Below are positions 9,546 to 18,675 of a stretch of DNA of 64,000 nucleotides, piece after piece. Position 1 is the stretch's first letter. Each line of letters begins with the position of its first letter. This DNA is from DATHAP01 sp963762865. GTDB lineage: Bacteria; Actinomycetota; Actinomycetes; JACCUZ01. The notes beneath the pieces were generated by a model. That model did not search any database. It saw nothing but the letters and a program-made list of their open reading frames with translations, and was not told the origin of the DNA. The DNA is taken from assembly GCA_963762865.1 (NCBI GenBank), contig CAVXNC010000001.1:89695-153694 (forward strand). The letters run 5' to 3'. Made by a program: the position numbers and the translations under genes.

Positions 9546-12332
9546 GTGGTGGGTGTCGACGAGCAGGCTGCGTCTCGCGGGAGCGAGCAAGCAGCGTTGC
9601 GCGAGAGCGAGCAGGCGGCGTTGCGCGCCGACGTGCGCCGCCTCGGCAACCTGCTCGGCGAGAGCCTGGTGCGCCAGGAGGGTCCCGAGCTCCTGGCGCT
9701 CGTCGAGGAGGTCCGGCACCTCAGCCGTGGCGACGTACCGGCTGGCGCGCAGCAGGGGGCAGGCCGTGGCGACCTGGCCGCACTCCTGGAGGGGGTCGAC
9801 ACCGCGACCGCGGCGCTGCTGGTGCGGGCGTTCGGGACCTACTTCCACCTGGCCAACGTGACCGAGCAGGTCCACCGGGCCCGGGCCATGCGCGACGAGC
9901 GGCGACTCAAGGGCGGCTGGCTGGCGCAGACCGCCGAACGCGTCCGCGCGGCCGGACTGCCCGCCGACGAGGTGGCCGACCTGGTGGCCCGCCTCGCCGT
10001 GCGGCCGGTCTTCACGGCGCACCCGACCGAGGCGGCCCGCCGGTCGATCCTGTCGAAGCGGCGGCGGGTCGCCGAGCTGCTCGACGCTCCCGACGACCCG
10101 CGGATCGACCGGCGGCTCGCCGAGGTCATCGACCTGCTCTGGCAGACCGCCGAGCTCCGCCTCGACCGGCCCGAGCCGCTCGACGAGGCGCGCAACGCCG
10201 CCTACTACCTCGACGAGCTGATGCTGCACACCGTCGGCGACGTGCTCGAGGACCTGGCCGACGAGCTGACCGGCCTCGGTGTGGACCTGCCGGCGACCGC
10301 GCGGCCGCTGCGCTTCGGCAGCTGGATAGGCGGCGACCGCGACGGCAACCCCAACGTCACACCCGACGTGACCCGTGACGTCCTGGTCCTGCAGCACGGC
10401 CACGCCATCCGCGACCTCCAGCAGGTCGTGACCGAGCTCCTCGAGGACCTGTCGTCGTCGCAGCGCATGATCGGCGCGAGCGACGCGCTGGTGGCCAGCA
10501 TCGAGGCGGACCTGGCCGCGCTCCCCGAGCTGGACCCGAGGGTGCGCCGGATCAACGCGGACGAGCCCTACCGGCTCAAGGGCCGCTGCATCGGGCTGAA
10601 GCTGGAGAACACCCGGGTGCGCATCGCGGCCGGCGCCGAGCACCGGCCGGGTCGCGACTACCTCGGCAGCGAGTCACTCCTCGACGACCTGCTGGTGATG
10701 CGCGACTCGCTGGCCGAGCACAAGGGCCAGCTGCCGGCGACCGGCCGCCTGGACCGGGTGATCCGCGTGGTCGCCGCCTTCGGCCTGCACCTTGCCACCC
10801 TCGATGTCCGCGAGCACGCCGACGCGCACCACCACGCGCTGGCGCAGCTCTTCGACCGGCTCGGCGAGCTGTCGTGGCGCTACGCCGACCTGCCGCGCGG
10901 CGACCGCTTCGCGCTGCTCGGCCGCGAGCTCGCCAGCCGGCGTCCGCTGGGCTCCGGACCGGCGCAGCTCGACGACGCCGGTGCCCGCACGCTCGAGGTC
11001 TTCACGACCGTGCGCGACGCGATGGACACCTTCGGGCCGGAGGTGTGCGAGAGCTACATCGTGTCGATGACCCGGGGCGCCGACGACGTGCTGGCCGCGG
11101 TGGTCCTGGCGCGCGAGGCCGGGCTCGTCGACGTGCACCGCGACGTCGCGCACATCGGCTTCGTGCCGCTGCTGGAGACGGTCGGGGAGCTGCGGGAGGC
11201 CGGCCGGGTGCTCGACGAGCTGCTCTCCGACCCGTCCTACCGGCGGCTGGTGGCCGCGCGGGGCGACGTGCAGGAGGTGATGCTCGGCTACTCCGACTCC
11301 AACAAGGAGGCCGGGATCACGACGTCCCAGTGGGAGATCCACCGGGCCCAGCGACAGCTGCGCGACGTGGCCGGGTCCCACGGCGTACGCCTGCGCCTCT
11401 TCCACGGCCGAGGCGGGACGATCGGCCGCGGCGGCGGGCCGACGCACGACGCGATCCTCGCCCAGCCGTGGGGCACCCTCGACGGCGAGCTCAAGGTGAC
11501 CGAGCAGGGCGAGGTGATCTCGGACAAGTACTCGCTGCCGGCGCTCGCCCGCGAGAACCTCGAGCTGACGCTCGCGGCCACCCTCGAGGCGACGCTGCTG
11601 CACCGCGAGCCACGGACGACCGGAGACGCGCTCCGGCGCTACGACGACGTCATGGACAGCCTGTCGTCGGCGGCGCAGGACGCCTACCGCGGGCTGGTGG
11701 AGCACCCCGACCTGCCGGCCTACTTCGTGCAGTCGACCCCGGTGGAGCTGCTGACCGACCTCAACATCGGGTCGCGCCCGTCGCGCCGGCCGGACAGCGG
11801 GACCGGGCTGTCCGGCCTGCGGGCGATCCCGTGGGTCTTCGGCTGGACCCAGTCCCGCCAGGTGGTGCCGGGGTGGTTCGGTGTCGGGTCCGGCCTGGCC
11901 GCCGTCCGCGCTGCCGGGCTCGGCGACACCCTCGACGAGATGTACGACGGCTGGCACTTCTTCCGGACGTTCCTGTCCAACGTCTCGATGACCCTGGCCA
12001 AGACCGACCTGCGCATCGCCGGCCACTACGTCGACACCCTGGTCGACCCGGACCTGCGGCACGTGTTCGACCTGGTGCGCCAGGAGCACGACGTGACGAT
12101 CCGCGAGGTGCTCGCCGTGACCCGCGAGGGCTCGCTGCTCGGGTCCAACCCTCTGCTGGCGCGGACCCTCCAGGTCCGCGACGCCTACCTGGACCCGATC
12201 AGCTACCTGCAGGTGTCCCTGCTGCGCCGCTGGCGAGCCGGCGCCGCGACGGCGGAGCCGGACCCGCGGGTGCGCCAGGCCCTGCTGCTGACCGTCAACG
12301 GCATCGCCGCCGGCCTCCGCAACACCGGCTGA
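9546..12332 (+). CDS. ppc: Phosphoenolpyruvate carboxylase
   Basis: The enzyme carboxylates phosphoenolpyruvate to oxaloacetate and refills the TCA cycle. The 928-residue length is normal for the family. Visible signatures are FTAHPTE (catalytic His), GGDRDGNPNV, GYSDSNKEAG, FHGRGGTIGRGGGP (glycine-rich catalytic loop) and the C-terminal NTG end. The start is taken as GTG 9546. The first 30 codons contain a short tandem repeat (DEQAASRG, SEQAALRE, SEQAALRA), so a slightly later start cannot be excluded. The gene stands alone and converges on a 98-residue protein gene, with both stops inside an inverted repeat. Confidence 0.96.
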   Translation: MVGVDEQAASRGSEQAALRESEQAALRADVRRLGNLLGESLVRQEGPELLALVEEVRHLSRGDVPAGAQQGAGRGDLAALLEGVDTATAALLVRAFGTYFHLANVTEQVHRARAMRDERRLKGGWLAQTAERVRAAGLPADEVADLVARLAVRPVFTAHPTEAARRSILSKRRRVAELLDAPDDPRIDRRLAEVIDLLWQTAELRLDRPEPLDEARNAAYYLDELMLHTVGDVLEDLADELTGLGVDLPATARPLRFGSWIGGDRDGNPNVTPDVTRDVLVLQHGHAIRDLQQVVTELLEDLSSSQRMIGASDALVASIEADLAALPELDPRVRRINADEPYRLKGRCIGLKLENTRVRIAAGAEHRPGRDYLGSESLLDDLLVMRDSLAEHKGQLPATGRLDRVIRVVAAFGLHLATLDVREHADAHHHALAQLFDRLGELSWRYADLPRGDRFALLGRELASRRPLGSGPAQLDDAGARTLEVFTTVRDAMDTFGPEVCESYIVSMTRGADDVLAAVVLAREAGLVDVHRDVAHIGFVPLLETVGELREAGRVLDELLSDPSYRRLVAARGDVQEVMLGYSDSNKEAGITTSQWEIHRAQRQLRDVAGSHGVRLRLFHGRGGTIGRGGGPTHDAILAQPWGTLDGELKVTEQGEVISDKYSLPALARENLELTLAATLEATLLHREPRTTGDALRRYDDVMDSLSSAAQDAYRGLVEHPDLPAYFVQSTPVELLTDLNIGSRPSRRPDSGTGLSGLRAIPWVFGWTQSRQVVPGWFGVGSGLAAVRAAGLGDTLDEMYDGWHFFRTFLSNVSMTLAKTDLRIAGHYVDTLVDPDLRHVFDLVRQEHDVTIREVLAVTREGSLLGSNPLLARTLQVRDAYLDPISYLQVSLLRRWRAGAATAEPDPRVRQALLLTVNGIAAGLRNTG

Positions 12333-12366
12333 CGCCGACGGCGGCGTGAACGCACGCGTCAGCCGG
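12325..12366. terminator. Bidirectional terminator-like inverted repeat between ppc and the 98-residue protein gene
   Basis: CCGGCTGACGC at 12325-12335 is an exact reverse complement of GCGTCAGCCGG at 12356-12366, with a 20-base loop. The stop codons of both convergent genes lie in the stem. There is no T tract, as is usual for actinobacterial hairpin terminators. Confidence 0.55.
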
Positions 12367-12655
12367 TGAGCACCGGGGTGGCGGGCAGTCCCAGCGGCCG
12401 CTCGGCGAACGCCTGCGCGTCGGCCACCGGGTAGCAGAGGTTCTCGCTGGAGTCTCCGAGGGTGGTGTCGACCCAGTCCTGGACGGCCTGGACGGAGTCC
12501 GACTCCCAGAGACACGTCACCTTCGACTGGTCCTGGCTCGGGTAGAACTGCAGGACCTGCACACCTGCCGGGGCACCGTCCCCCGAGATGAGCCGCTGCC
12601 CGCGCTGGAACGCGGTGTCCGGGTTCTTGATCTGGTGCTGCACGACGACGTACAT
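12359..12655 (-). CDS. Conserved small protein of unknown function (98 aa)
   Basis: A 98-residue soluble protein starting MYVVVQHQIKNPD, with no signal peptide or membrane helix. It has the look of a small ferredoxin-like alpha/beta fold domain, comparable to proteins annotated as heme-degrading or ABM-like, but I do not recognise a specific family. Conserved-looking positions include VQVLQFYPS and the single Trp segment TCLWES. The start ATG 12655 is preceded by a purine-rich AGGAGGCC sequence. It is downstream of a LuxR-family regulator on the same strand and might be part of that transcription unit. Confidence 0.65.
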   Translation of the reverse strand: MYVVVQHQIKNPDTAFQRGQRLISGDGAPAGVQVLQFYPSQDQSKVTCLWESDSVQAVQDWVDTTLGDSSENLCYPVADAQAFAERPLGLPATPVLTG

Positions 12656-12794
12656 GGCTCGGCCTCCTGTTGCGACGAATGGTGCGACGAAAGGGTGCTT
12701 CGCACGCTAGGTGGGTCACCGAGGTCGACGCCTCGCTCGGATCAACCATCTTCGCCGGCTGCCGATGGTGCCTCCTGACCACACGGCGCCGGGG

Positions 12795-14447
12795 TCAGAC
12801 CAGGTGGTGCTCGTAGGCGAAGGCACCGGCGGCGGTCCGCGACTGAACGCCCACCTTGGCGAAGATGTTCTGAAGGTGCCGGGCCACGGTGTGCTCGCTC
12901 AGGACGAGCGCCGCCGCGATCTCCCGGTTGCTCTTCCCGGTGGCGACGAGACGGAGCACCTCGCACTCGCGGGGGCTGAGACCGTGCACCCGGGGAGCCG
13001 CCCGCGGGGGAAGGAGGGCGGCCACTTCGGCGAGGTCGGTCTGCGCGCCCAGACCGGCGAAGACCTCCGTCGCGGCTTCCAGCTCGAGCGCCGCCGTGTC
13101 GTCGTCACCGACGAGACTGCAGGCCCGGCCGATCAGCCATCGACACCGCGCCGCGTCGTACGGTGCCTCGAGCTGCTGCCAGGCGGTCAGCGCACGGCGG
13201 AGCTCGACGAGCGATGTCGTGAGGTCTCCCTCGGCAAGTGCGAGTGCGCCCCGCGCCTGCCACGACATCGCGTCGATCGCCTCGCTCGCCTGCCGGCCGG
13301 CGATCTCCGCCAGCTCGCGGCAGCCGCCTGCTGCGGCGTCGATGTCGCCCACCGCCAGCATGATCTCCACGTAGGCCGGCAGCAGTGACACCCGCGGCAG
13401 TCCGCGGGACGCCTCGGCCACGGCACGGCGGATGGTCGCGGCGGCCGAGTCCGATCTCCCCTGGGCGAGGCGCACCTTGGCCAGGCCGGGCTGCGGTTCG
13501 CGCCCTAGGGCGCTCGCCGTCCGGTACGACGCCTCCGCGAGCTCGAGCTCACCTCGAAGTCGGTGCACCTCCCCCTCGAGGTAGGCCGCGTCACCACCGG
13601 CCCGCTGGTTCAAGGCCCCTCGCCGCAGCTCGTCGCCGAGCAGTCGCAGCTCCACGAGCGCGTCGTCCCAGGCTCCGCCGAACGTCATGATCTCGGCTCG
13701 GTGCACCAGGCAGACGCCCGTGTGGGCCACCATGTCGGGCTGCCGAGCGCACCACCGTGTCAGAGCGGTGGTCCACTCCCGCACTCGGCGCAGCTCGTAG
13801 ACGCTCCGGCAGAACGCGATCGTGTTGCAGTAGACGATCCCCGCGACGATCGGTGATGTCTCTCCGGACGTGACCGACACCATCGTCTCGTCGATGAGCC
13901 GCGTCCCCTCGGCCGACCGGCCCAACCGGACCAGGGCGTGGCCCTGTTCCATCATGCCGATGGCGACCAGGTCGCGGTCGCCGAACCGCTCGCCGATGTC
14001 GAGCACCTCTGTCGCCACGGCGAGCGAGCCCTGTGCGTCACCCTTGACCAGGTGCTCGAGCATCTCCGAGATCTTCACGTAGCCGCGCTCGACGACGTCG
14101 CCTTGCTCGCGGTCCATCCACCGCTGGGCTCGCGCGAACCAGCCGGAGGCCGGGCCCAGCTGTCCGCGAAAGAGCCAGCTGTGCCCGATCCAGAAGGCAC
14201 ACCTGACCGCCGGCAGGTGCTCCCCGACCTCGAGGTAGGCGCGATAGGCACCTTCGAGGGCAGTCACGTAGTCGTCGTCATGCCCGAGCATGTAGGCCGC
14301 GCGCCCGAGCAGCTCGAGGTCGGAAGCCCCGAGGGGGGTCTCCTCGTGCGCCGCGGTCAGTGCCTCGTAGGCATCCCGCCAGGCGGCCTCGCGGAAGGAA
14401 CGGCGCCCGCGCGCCAGGTCTGGGACGGCAGCCACGGACCCTCCCAT
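12795..14447 (-). CDS. LuxR-family transcriptional regulator with TPR-like helical repeats
   Basis: A 550-residue protein. The first 470 residues are alpha-helical, Ala/Leu-rich repeats resembling tetratricopeptide repeats. The last 65 form a LuxR-type DNA-binding domain (LSPRECEVLRLVATGKSNREIAAALVLS, recognition helix around SEHTVARHLQNIFAKVG). There is no receiver domain and no nucleotide-binding P-loop, so it differs from MalT/LAL regulators. It lies between the pth gene and the 98-residue gene, with a 139-base gap to the latter. The ligand and targets cannot be told from sequence. Confidence 0.8.
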   Translation of the reverse strand: MGGSVAAVPDLARGRRSFREAAWRDAYEALTAAHEETPLGASDLELLGRAAYMLGHDDDYVTALEGAYRAYLEVGEHLPAVRCAFWIGHSWLFRGQLGPASGWFARAQRWMDREQGDVVERGYVKISEMLEHLVKGDAQGSLAVATEVLDIGERFGDRDLVAIGMMEQGHALVRLGRSAEGTRLIDETMVSVTSGETSPIVAGIVYCNTIAFCRSVYELRRVREWTTALTRWCARQPDMVAHTGVCLVHRAEIMTFGGAWDDALVELRLLGDELRRGALNQRAGGDAAYLEGEVHRLRGELELAEASYRTASALGREPQPGLAKVRLAQGRSDSAAATIRRAVAEASRGLPRVSLLPAYVEIMLAVGDIDAAAGGCRELAEIAGRQASEAIDAMSWQARGALALAEGDLTTSLVELRRALTAWQQLEAPYDAARCRWLIGRACSLVGDDDTAALELEAATEVFAGLGAQTDLAEVAALLPPRAAPRVHGLSPRECEVLRLVATGKSNREIAAALVLSEHTVARHLQNIFAKVGVQSRTAAGAFAYEHHLV

Positions 14448-14504
14448 CGCCGAGGACGCACTCGGCCAGCGGGAACCGACGCGGCCATCATGGCACCGGG
14501 GTGG

Positions 14505-15140
14505 TCAGGTGTTGAAGGTGTTCTGGGCCCGCTCGAGACCCTGGGTGACCAGCGCCTCGACGGCGTCGGCGGCCCGGTCGACCTCGTAGTCCAGCTCCTT
14601 GCGCTCCGCGCCGCTGAAGTCGCGCAGCACGAAGGTCGCCGGGTCCATCCGGCCTGGCGGGCGGCCGATGCCGATGCGCACCCGGTTGAACTCCCCGGAC
14701 CCGAGCGAGCGGCGGATCGCCTTCAGCCCGTTGTGACCGTTGTCGCCGCCCCCGAGCTTGAGCCGCAGCCCGTTGAACGGCAGGTCCAGCTCGTCGTGGA
14801 CGACGACCATCCGGTCGAGGGGCACCTTGAAGAAGTCGAGGAGCGCCGAGACCGGGCCGCCGGAGTCGTTCATGTAGGACCGCGGCTTGGCGAGTACCAC
14901 CCGCGAGCCGCCGAGGCGGCCCTCGACGATCTCGGCGCGCGTCTTGTGGGCCTTGAAGCGCCCCGACATGCGGCCGGCCAGCAGGTCGACGACCTGGAAG
15001 CCGACGTTGTGCCGGTTGCCGGCGTAGGCCGGGCCGGGGTTGCCGAGGCCGACGACCAGCCAGGCGCCGGTGTCGGAGGCGTCGTCCTGACCGCCCGCCG
15101 GCGCGCTGGCGCGCGACCGGCGGGGACGCAGCAGGCTCAG
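14505..15140 (-). CDS. pth: Peptidyl-tRNA hydrolase, apparent CTG start
   Basis: Pth releases tRNA from peptidyl-tRNAs dropped by ribosomes. The 211-residue product shows WLVVGLGNPGPAYAGNRHNVGF (catalytic His of the family in NRHNVG), the Asp in VVVHDELD and the GGGDNGHNGLKAI loop. No ATG, GTG or TTG exists in this frame upstream of the conserved N-terminus. The nearest candidate is CTG 15140-15138, which overlaps the rplY stop as CTGA in the same manner as the ATGA/GTGA overlaps used elsewhere here. Translational coupling to rplY is therefore likely. An ATG internal to the conserved domain (MSGRFKAH, 14969) would remove the active-site region. Confidence 0.9.
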   Translation of the reverse strand: MSLLRPRRSRASAPAGGQDDASDTGAWLVVGLGNPGPAYAGNRHNVGFQVVDLLAGRMSGRFKAHKTRAEIVEGRLGGSRVVLAKPRSYMNDSGGPVSALLDFFKVPLDRMVVVHDELDLPFNGLRLKLGGGDNGHNGLKAIRRSLGSGEFNRVRIGIGRPPGRMDPATFVLRDFSGAERKELDYEVDRAADAVEALVTQGLERAQNTFNT

Positions 15141-15853
15141 CTGTCGGCCTTGTCGCCCTCGGCCGACGCGCCCTCGGCACCCTCGGCGGACTCGCCCTCG
15201 CCACCAGCGCCCTCGGCGGCAGCCTCGGCCTCGGCGGCCTGCTCCTCCTCGGTGGGCTCGTGGACGATGCCGACCTCGGCCTCGGCCTCGGCGAGCTCGG
15301 CCTCGAGCTGCTCGGCGGTCGGGGCGGCGGTCACGTTGATGACCAGCGCGTTCGGGTCGGTCACCAGGGTGACGCCGGACGGCAGCGAGACGTCCTTGGC
15401 GTGGATCTGGTCACCGACGCCCAGGCCGTCGACCGAGACGTCGACGCCGGTCGGGATGTTGGTGGCCTCGGCCTCGACCGACAGGGTCGTGGTGTCGAGG
15501 TTGACCAGCGTCTCGGGAACGGCGTCACCGATGACGTGGATCGCGATCTCGACCGTGACCTTCTCACCGCGACGGACCACGACGAGGTCGACGTGCTCGA
15601 GGAAGCCCTTGATCGGGTCGCGCTGGACGTCCTTGGGGAGAGCGAGCTGGTCCTTGCCCTCGATGTCGAGGGTGAGCAGCACGTTGGCGGTCTTGAGGGC
15701 GAGCATCAGCTCGTGGCCAGGCAGCGAGATGTGCCGCGGCTCCGTGCCGTGCCCGTAGAGGACGGCCGGGACCTTGTCGTCCCGGCGGATGCGGCGGGCG
15801 GCGCCCTTGCCGAACTCGGTGCGCGACTCGGCGACGATACGGACCTCGGACAC
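15137..15853 (-). CDS. rplY: Ribosomal protein bL25 (general stress protein Ctc form)
   Basis: The long 238-residue form of bL25 binds 5S rRNA. The N-terminal 5S-binding domain (SEVRIVAESRTEFGKGAARRIRR) is followed by the Ctc beta domain (about 100-190) and an acidic, Ala/Glu-rich C-terminal tail (about 185-238). The start is GTG 15853. It sits in the conserved glmU-prs-rplY-pth order. The 274-base upstream region has two palindromic repeats that could be operators. Confidence 0.95.
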   Translation of the reverse strand: MSEVRIVAESRTEFGKGAARRIRRDDKVPAVLYGHGTEPRHISLPGHELMLALKTANVLLTLDIEGKDQLALPKDVQRDPIKGFLEHVDLVVVRRGEKVTVEIAIHVIGDAVPETLVNLDTTTLSVEAEATNIPTGVDVSVDGLGVGDQIHAKDVSLPSGVTLVTDPNALVINVTAAPTAEQLEAELAEAEAEVGIVHEPTEEEQAAEAEAAAEGAGGEGESAEGAEGASAEGDKADS

Positions 15854-15950
15854 GGCGACTGACTCCTCGGGACGGCTTCGGGTGCTGCGGTGGTCGGCGC
15901 ACGGCGGGGCGGCTCGAGACCACCGCGTCGATCACGGAGGCCTGTGGCCA

Positions 15951-15979
15951 CTGTCAGGACAGGTTCCCTGTCGGGACAG
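15951..15979. promoter_or_regulatory. Paired CTGTC-N2-GACAG palindromes upstream of rplY
   Basis: CTGTCAGGACAG (15951-15962) and CTGTCGGGACAG (15968-15979) are two near-identical 12-base palindromes whose starts are 17 bases apart. They lie about 100 bases upstream of the rplY start, in the prs-rplY gap. They may bind a dimeric repressor or form a small hairpin. The binding factor is unknown. Confidence 0.4.
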
Positions 15980-16127
15980 CGGTCCGGGCTTCCCTCGCCG
16001 GGCAACTGCGGCAGTCTAGCCGCGCTCGCGGGCCGGGCCCAAACCGGTGGTACGTCCGGCTGCTGGGTCGCTCGTCACACCGTGTTCAGCAGCTGGTCGA
16101 CCGGCCTTCCGGCGCCGGCGCCCTTGG

Positions 16128-17108
16128 TCAGCTGTGGCCGTCGAACAGGCTGGTGACCGAGCCGTCGTCGAACACCTCGCGGATGCCGCGGGCGATGAGC
16201 GGCGCGATCGAGAGGACGGTCAGCTTGTCGAAGCGCTGCTCCTCGTTGATCGGCAGCGTGTCGGTGACGACGATCTCGCTGATCCGGGAGTTCTTCAGCC
16301 GGTCGACGGCCGGGTCGGAGAGGACGGCGTGCGTCGCGGCCACGATCACGTCGGCGGCGCCGGCCTCGAAGAGCGCCTCGGCCGCCTTGGTGATCGTGCC
16401 GCCGGTGTCGATCATGTCGTCCTGCAGGATGCAGGTCTTGCCGGCGACCTCACCGACGACCCGGTTGGCCTTGGCCTCGTTCGGCACCAGCGGGTCGCGG
16501 GTCTTGTGGATGAACGCGATCGGCGCGCCGCCGAGGGTCTCCGACCAGCGCTCGGCGAGCCGCAGGCGTCCCGAGTCGGGGGAGACCACGGCGACGTTCT
16601 TGCGGTCGACCCGCCGGTTGACGTGCGACGCGAGCAGCGGCAGCGCGAAGAGGTGGTCGACCGGGCCGTCGAAGAAGCCCTGGATCTGCGCGGTGTGCAG
16701 GTCGACCGCCATCAGCCGGTCGGCACCGGCCGCCTTGAAGAAGTCGGCCATCAGGCGCGCGCTGATCGGCTCGCGGCCACGATGCTTCTTGTCCTGCCGG
16801 GCGTACCCGTAGAACGGGGTGACCACGGTGATGCGCTTCGCCGACGCGCGCTTGAGCGCGTCGGTCATGATGAACTGCTCCATCAGCCACTTGTTCAGCG
16901 GGAACGGGTGGCTCTGGATGACGAAGGCGTCGCAGCCGCGGACCGACTCCTTGTAGCGGACGAAGATCTCGCCGTTGGCGAAGTCGTAGGCAGTCGTCGG
17001 TGTCAGCTCGATGCCGAGCTCCTCCGCCACCGCCTCGGCGAGCTCGGGGTGAGCCCGGCCGGAGAAGAGCATCAGCTTCTTCTCCCCCGTGGTCTTGATG
17101 AAGCTCAT
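16128..17108 (-). CDS. prs: Ribose-phosphate pyrophosphokinase
   Basis: PrsA makes phosphoribosyl pyrophosphate from ribose 5-phosphate and ATP for nucleotide, His and Trp synthesis and, in actinobacteria, decaprenylphosphoryl-arabinose. The 326-residue length is typical. Visible motifs are the flexible loop YGYARQDKKHRGREPIS, the metal-binding DLHTAQIQGFFDGPVDHL and the PRPP loop DDMIDTGGTI. The ATG overlaps the glmU stop by 4 bases (ATGA). Confidence 0.97.
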   Translation of the reverse strand: MSFIKTTGEKKLMLFSGRAHPELAEAVAEELGIELTPTTAYDFANGEIFVRYKESVRGCDAFVIQSHPFPLNKWLMEQFIMTDALKRASAKRITVVTPFYGYARQDKKHRGREPISARLMADFFKAAGADRLMAVDLHTAQIQGFFDGPVDHLFALPLLASHVNRRVDRKNVAVVSPDSGRLRLAERWSETLGGAPIAFIHKTRDPLVPNEAKANRVVGEVAGKTCILQDDMIDTGGTITKAAEALFEAGAADVIVAATHAVLSDPAVDRLKNSRISEIVVTDTLPINEEQRFDKLTVLSIAPLIARGIREVFDDGSVTSLFDGHS

Positions 17109-18577
17109 GCGCCCGACCCCTTCTTGTCACCCGCGCGTGGATCCGCTGCCGCGGCCTCGGCAGCGGCCTGTGCCGCCTGAGCTGTGCGTGTGCCTGCCCG
17201 CCGGCGGGCAACCCAGCCCGCGACGTTGCGCTGCGTGCCCCGGGCGACCGCCAGCTCGCCCGGGCCGACCCGGTCGGTCACCGTGGAACCGGCCGCGACG
17301 TAGGAGCCGTCGGCGATCTCCAGGGGCGCGACGAGGACCGAGTCGCTGCCGACGAAGGAGTGCCGCCCGACCGTGGTGGCGCTCTTGGTGACCCCGTCGT
17401 AGTTGGCGAAGATCGTGCCGGCGCCGATGTTGGTGCCCTCGCCGATCGTCGCGTCCCCGACGTAGGACAGGTGCGGCACCTTGGCGTCGTCGCCGACGTC
17501 GGCCGCCTTCATCTCGACGAAGCCGCCCGCCTTGGCCCCGCGCCCCAGCCGGGTGCCCGGGCGCAGGTAGGTGTAGGGCCCGACGGTCGCGTCCGGTCCG
17601 ACCACGGCGCCGTACGACGTCGTGTTGACGACCTCCGCGCCCGCACCCACCTGCGTGTCGACGAGCAGGCAGTTGGGTCCGACCTTGGCGCCGCCGGCGA
17701 TGTGGGTGGTGCCGCGCAACAGGGTGTTGGGCTCGAGGACCGCGTCGGGCTCGACCGTGACGTCGGCATCGACCCAGGTGGTCGCGGGGTCGACGACGGC
17801 GACACCGGCGCGCATCAGCCGCTCCACCGTGCGGCGGTTCAGCTCGCGATGCAGGGCAGCCAGCTGCACCCGGTCGTTGGCGCCCTCGACGGCCCAGGTG
17901 TCGGCAACGGGGAGGGCACCGACGCGACGGCTGTCGGCGACCGCGTGCGCCACCACGTCGGTGAGGTAGAGCTCACCCTGCGCGTTGTCGGTGTCGAGCC
18001 GGGCGAGGCAGGCGCGCAGTGTCTCTGCGCCGAACGCGTAGACGCCGGAGTTGACCTCGCGGACCGCGGCCTGCTCCTCGGTGGCGTCCTTCTGCTCGAC
18101 AACGGCGACGACCGCGGCGTCGTCGCCGCGCAGGACGCGGCCGTAGCCGGACGGGTCGTCGAGGTACGCCGTGAGGATGGTGACGTCGTTGCCCTGGACT
18201 TCGTGGGCGTCGAGCAGCCCCTGCAGCACGTCGGCGGTCAGCAGCGGTACGTCGCCATACGTGACCACGACGGTGCCGTCGAGGGGCGGGAGCGCCGCGA
18301 GCGCGACCTGGGTCGCGTGGCCCGTGCCGAGCTGGTCCTCCTGGACGACGGCGGCGGCCTTCGGGGCGACCTCGGCCAGGTGAGCCATGACCTCTTCGCG
18401 TCCGTGGCCGACCACGACGACCAGGTGGTCGGGGTCGAGGGCTCCGGCAGCGGCGACCGCGTGGTGGACCAGGGTCCGCCCGCCAACGGCGTGGAGCACC
18501 TTCGGGATCGACGACTTCATCCGCGTGCCCTCACCGGCGGCGAGGACGACCACGGCGGCCGGTCGGTCGGGGCTCAC
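17105..18577 (-). CDS. glmU: Bifunctional UDP-GlcNAc pyrophosphorylase / GlcN-1-P acetyltransferase
   Basis: GlmU performs the last two steps to UDP-GlcNAc, the precursor of peptidoglycan. The 490-residue product has the N-terminal uridyltransferase signature LAAGEGTRMKSSIPKVLH and, from about residue 255, a left-handed beta-helix of hexapeptide repeats with the acetyltransferase site region (GGFVEMKAADVG, HLSYVGDATIGEGTNIG). The C-terminus has an Ala-rich tail. The start is GTG 18577. It is first in the glmU-prs-rplY-pth run. Confidence 0.96.
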   Translation of the reverse strand: MSPDRPAAVVVLAAGEGTRMKSSIPKVLHAVGGRTLVHHAVAAAGALDPDHLVVVVGHGREEVMAHLAEVAPKAAAVVQEDQLGTGHATQVALAALPPLDGTVVVTYGDVPLLTADVLQGLLDAHEVQGNDVTILTAYLDDPSGYGRVLRGDDAAVVAVVEQKDATEEQAAVREVNSGVYAFGAETLRACLARLDTDNAQGELYLTDVVAHAVADSRRVGALPVADTWAVEGANDRVQLAALHRELNRRTVERLMRAGVAVVDPATTWVDADVTVEPDAVLEPNTLLRGTTHIAGGAKVGPNCLLVDTQVGAGAEVVNTTSYGAVVGPDATVGPYTYLRPGTRLGRGAKAGGFVEMKAADVGDDAKVPHLSYVGDATIGEGTNIGAGTIFANYDGVTKSATTVGRHSFVGSDSVLVAPLEIADGSYVAAGSTVTDRVGPGELAVARGTQRNVAGWVARRRAGTRTAQAAQAAAEAAAADPRAGDKKGSGA

Positions 18578-18675
18578 GCGCGGAGCGCTCCTCGGCGAGG
18601 CGGCGGACGGGACGTCTTGCGGTCCGAGGATACCCGCCGTTCAGGACCCGGATCCCCAGGCGTCGAACCCACAAG

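Noticed and set aside
10674..12782. A 702-codon open frame on the minus strand across ppc and beyond
   Set aside because: It is the mirror of the ppc coding sequence, with low-complexity Arg/Val/Gly-rich translation and no recognisable domain. Long antisense frames are expected in DNA of this GC content.
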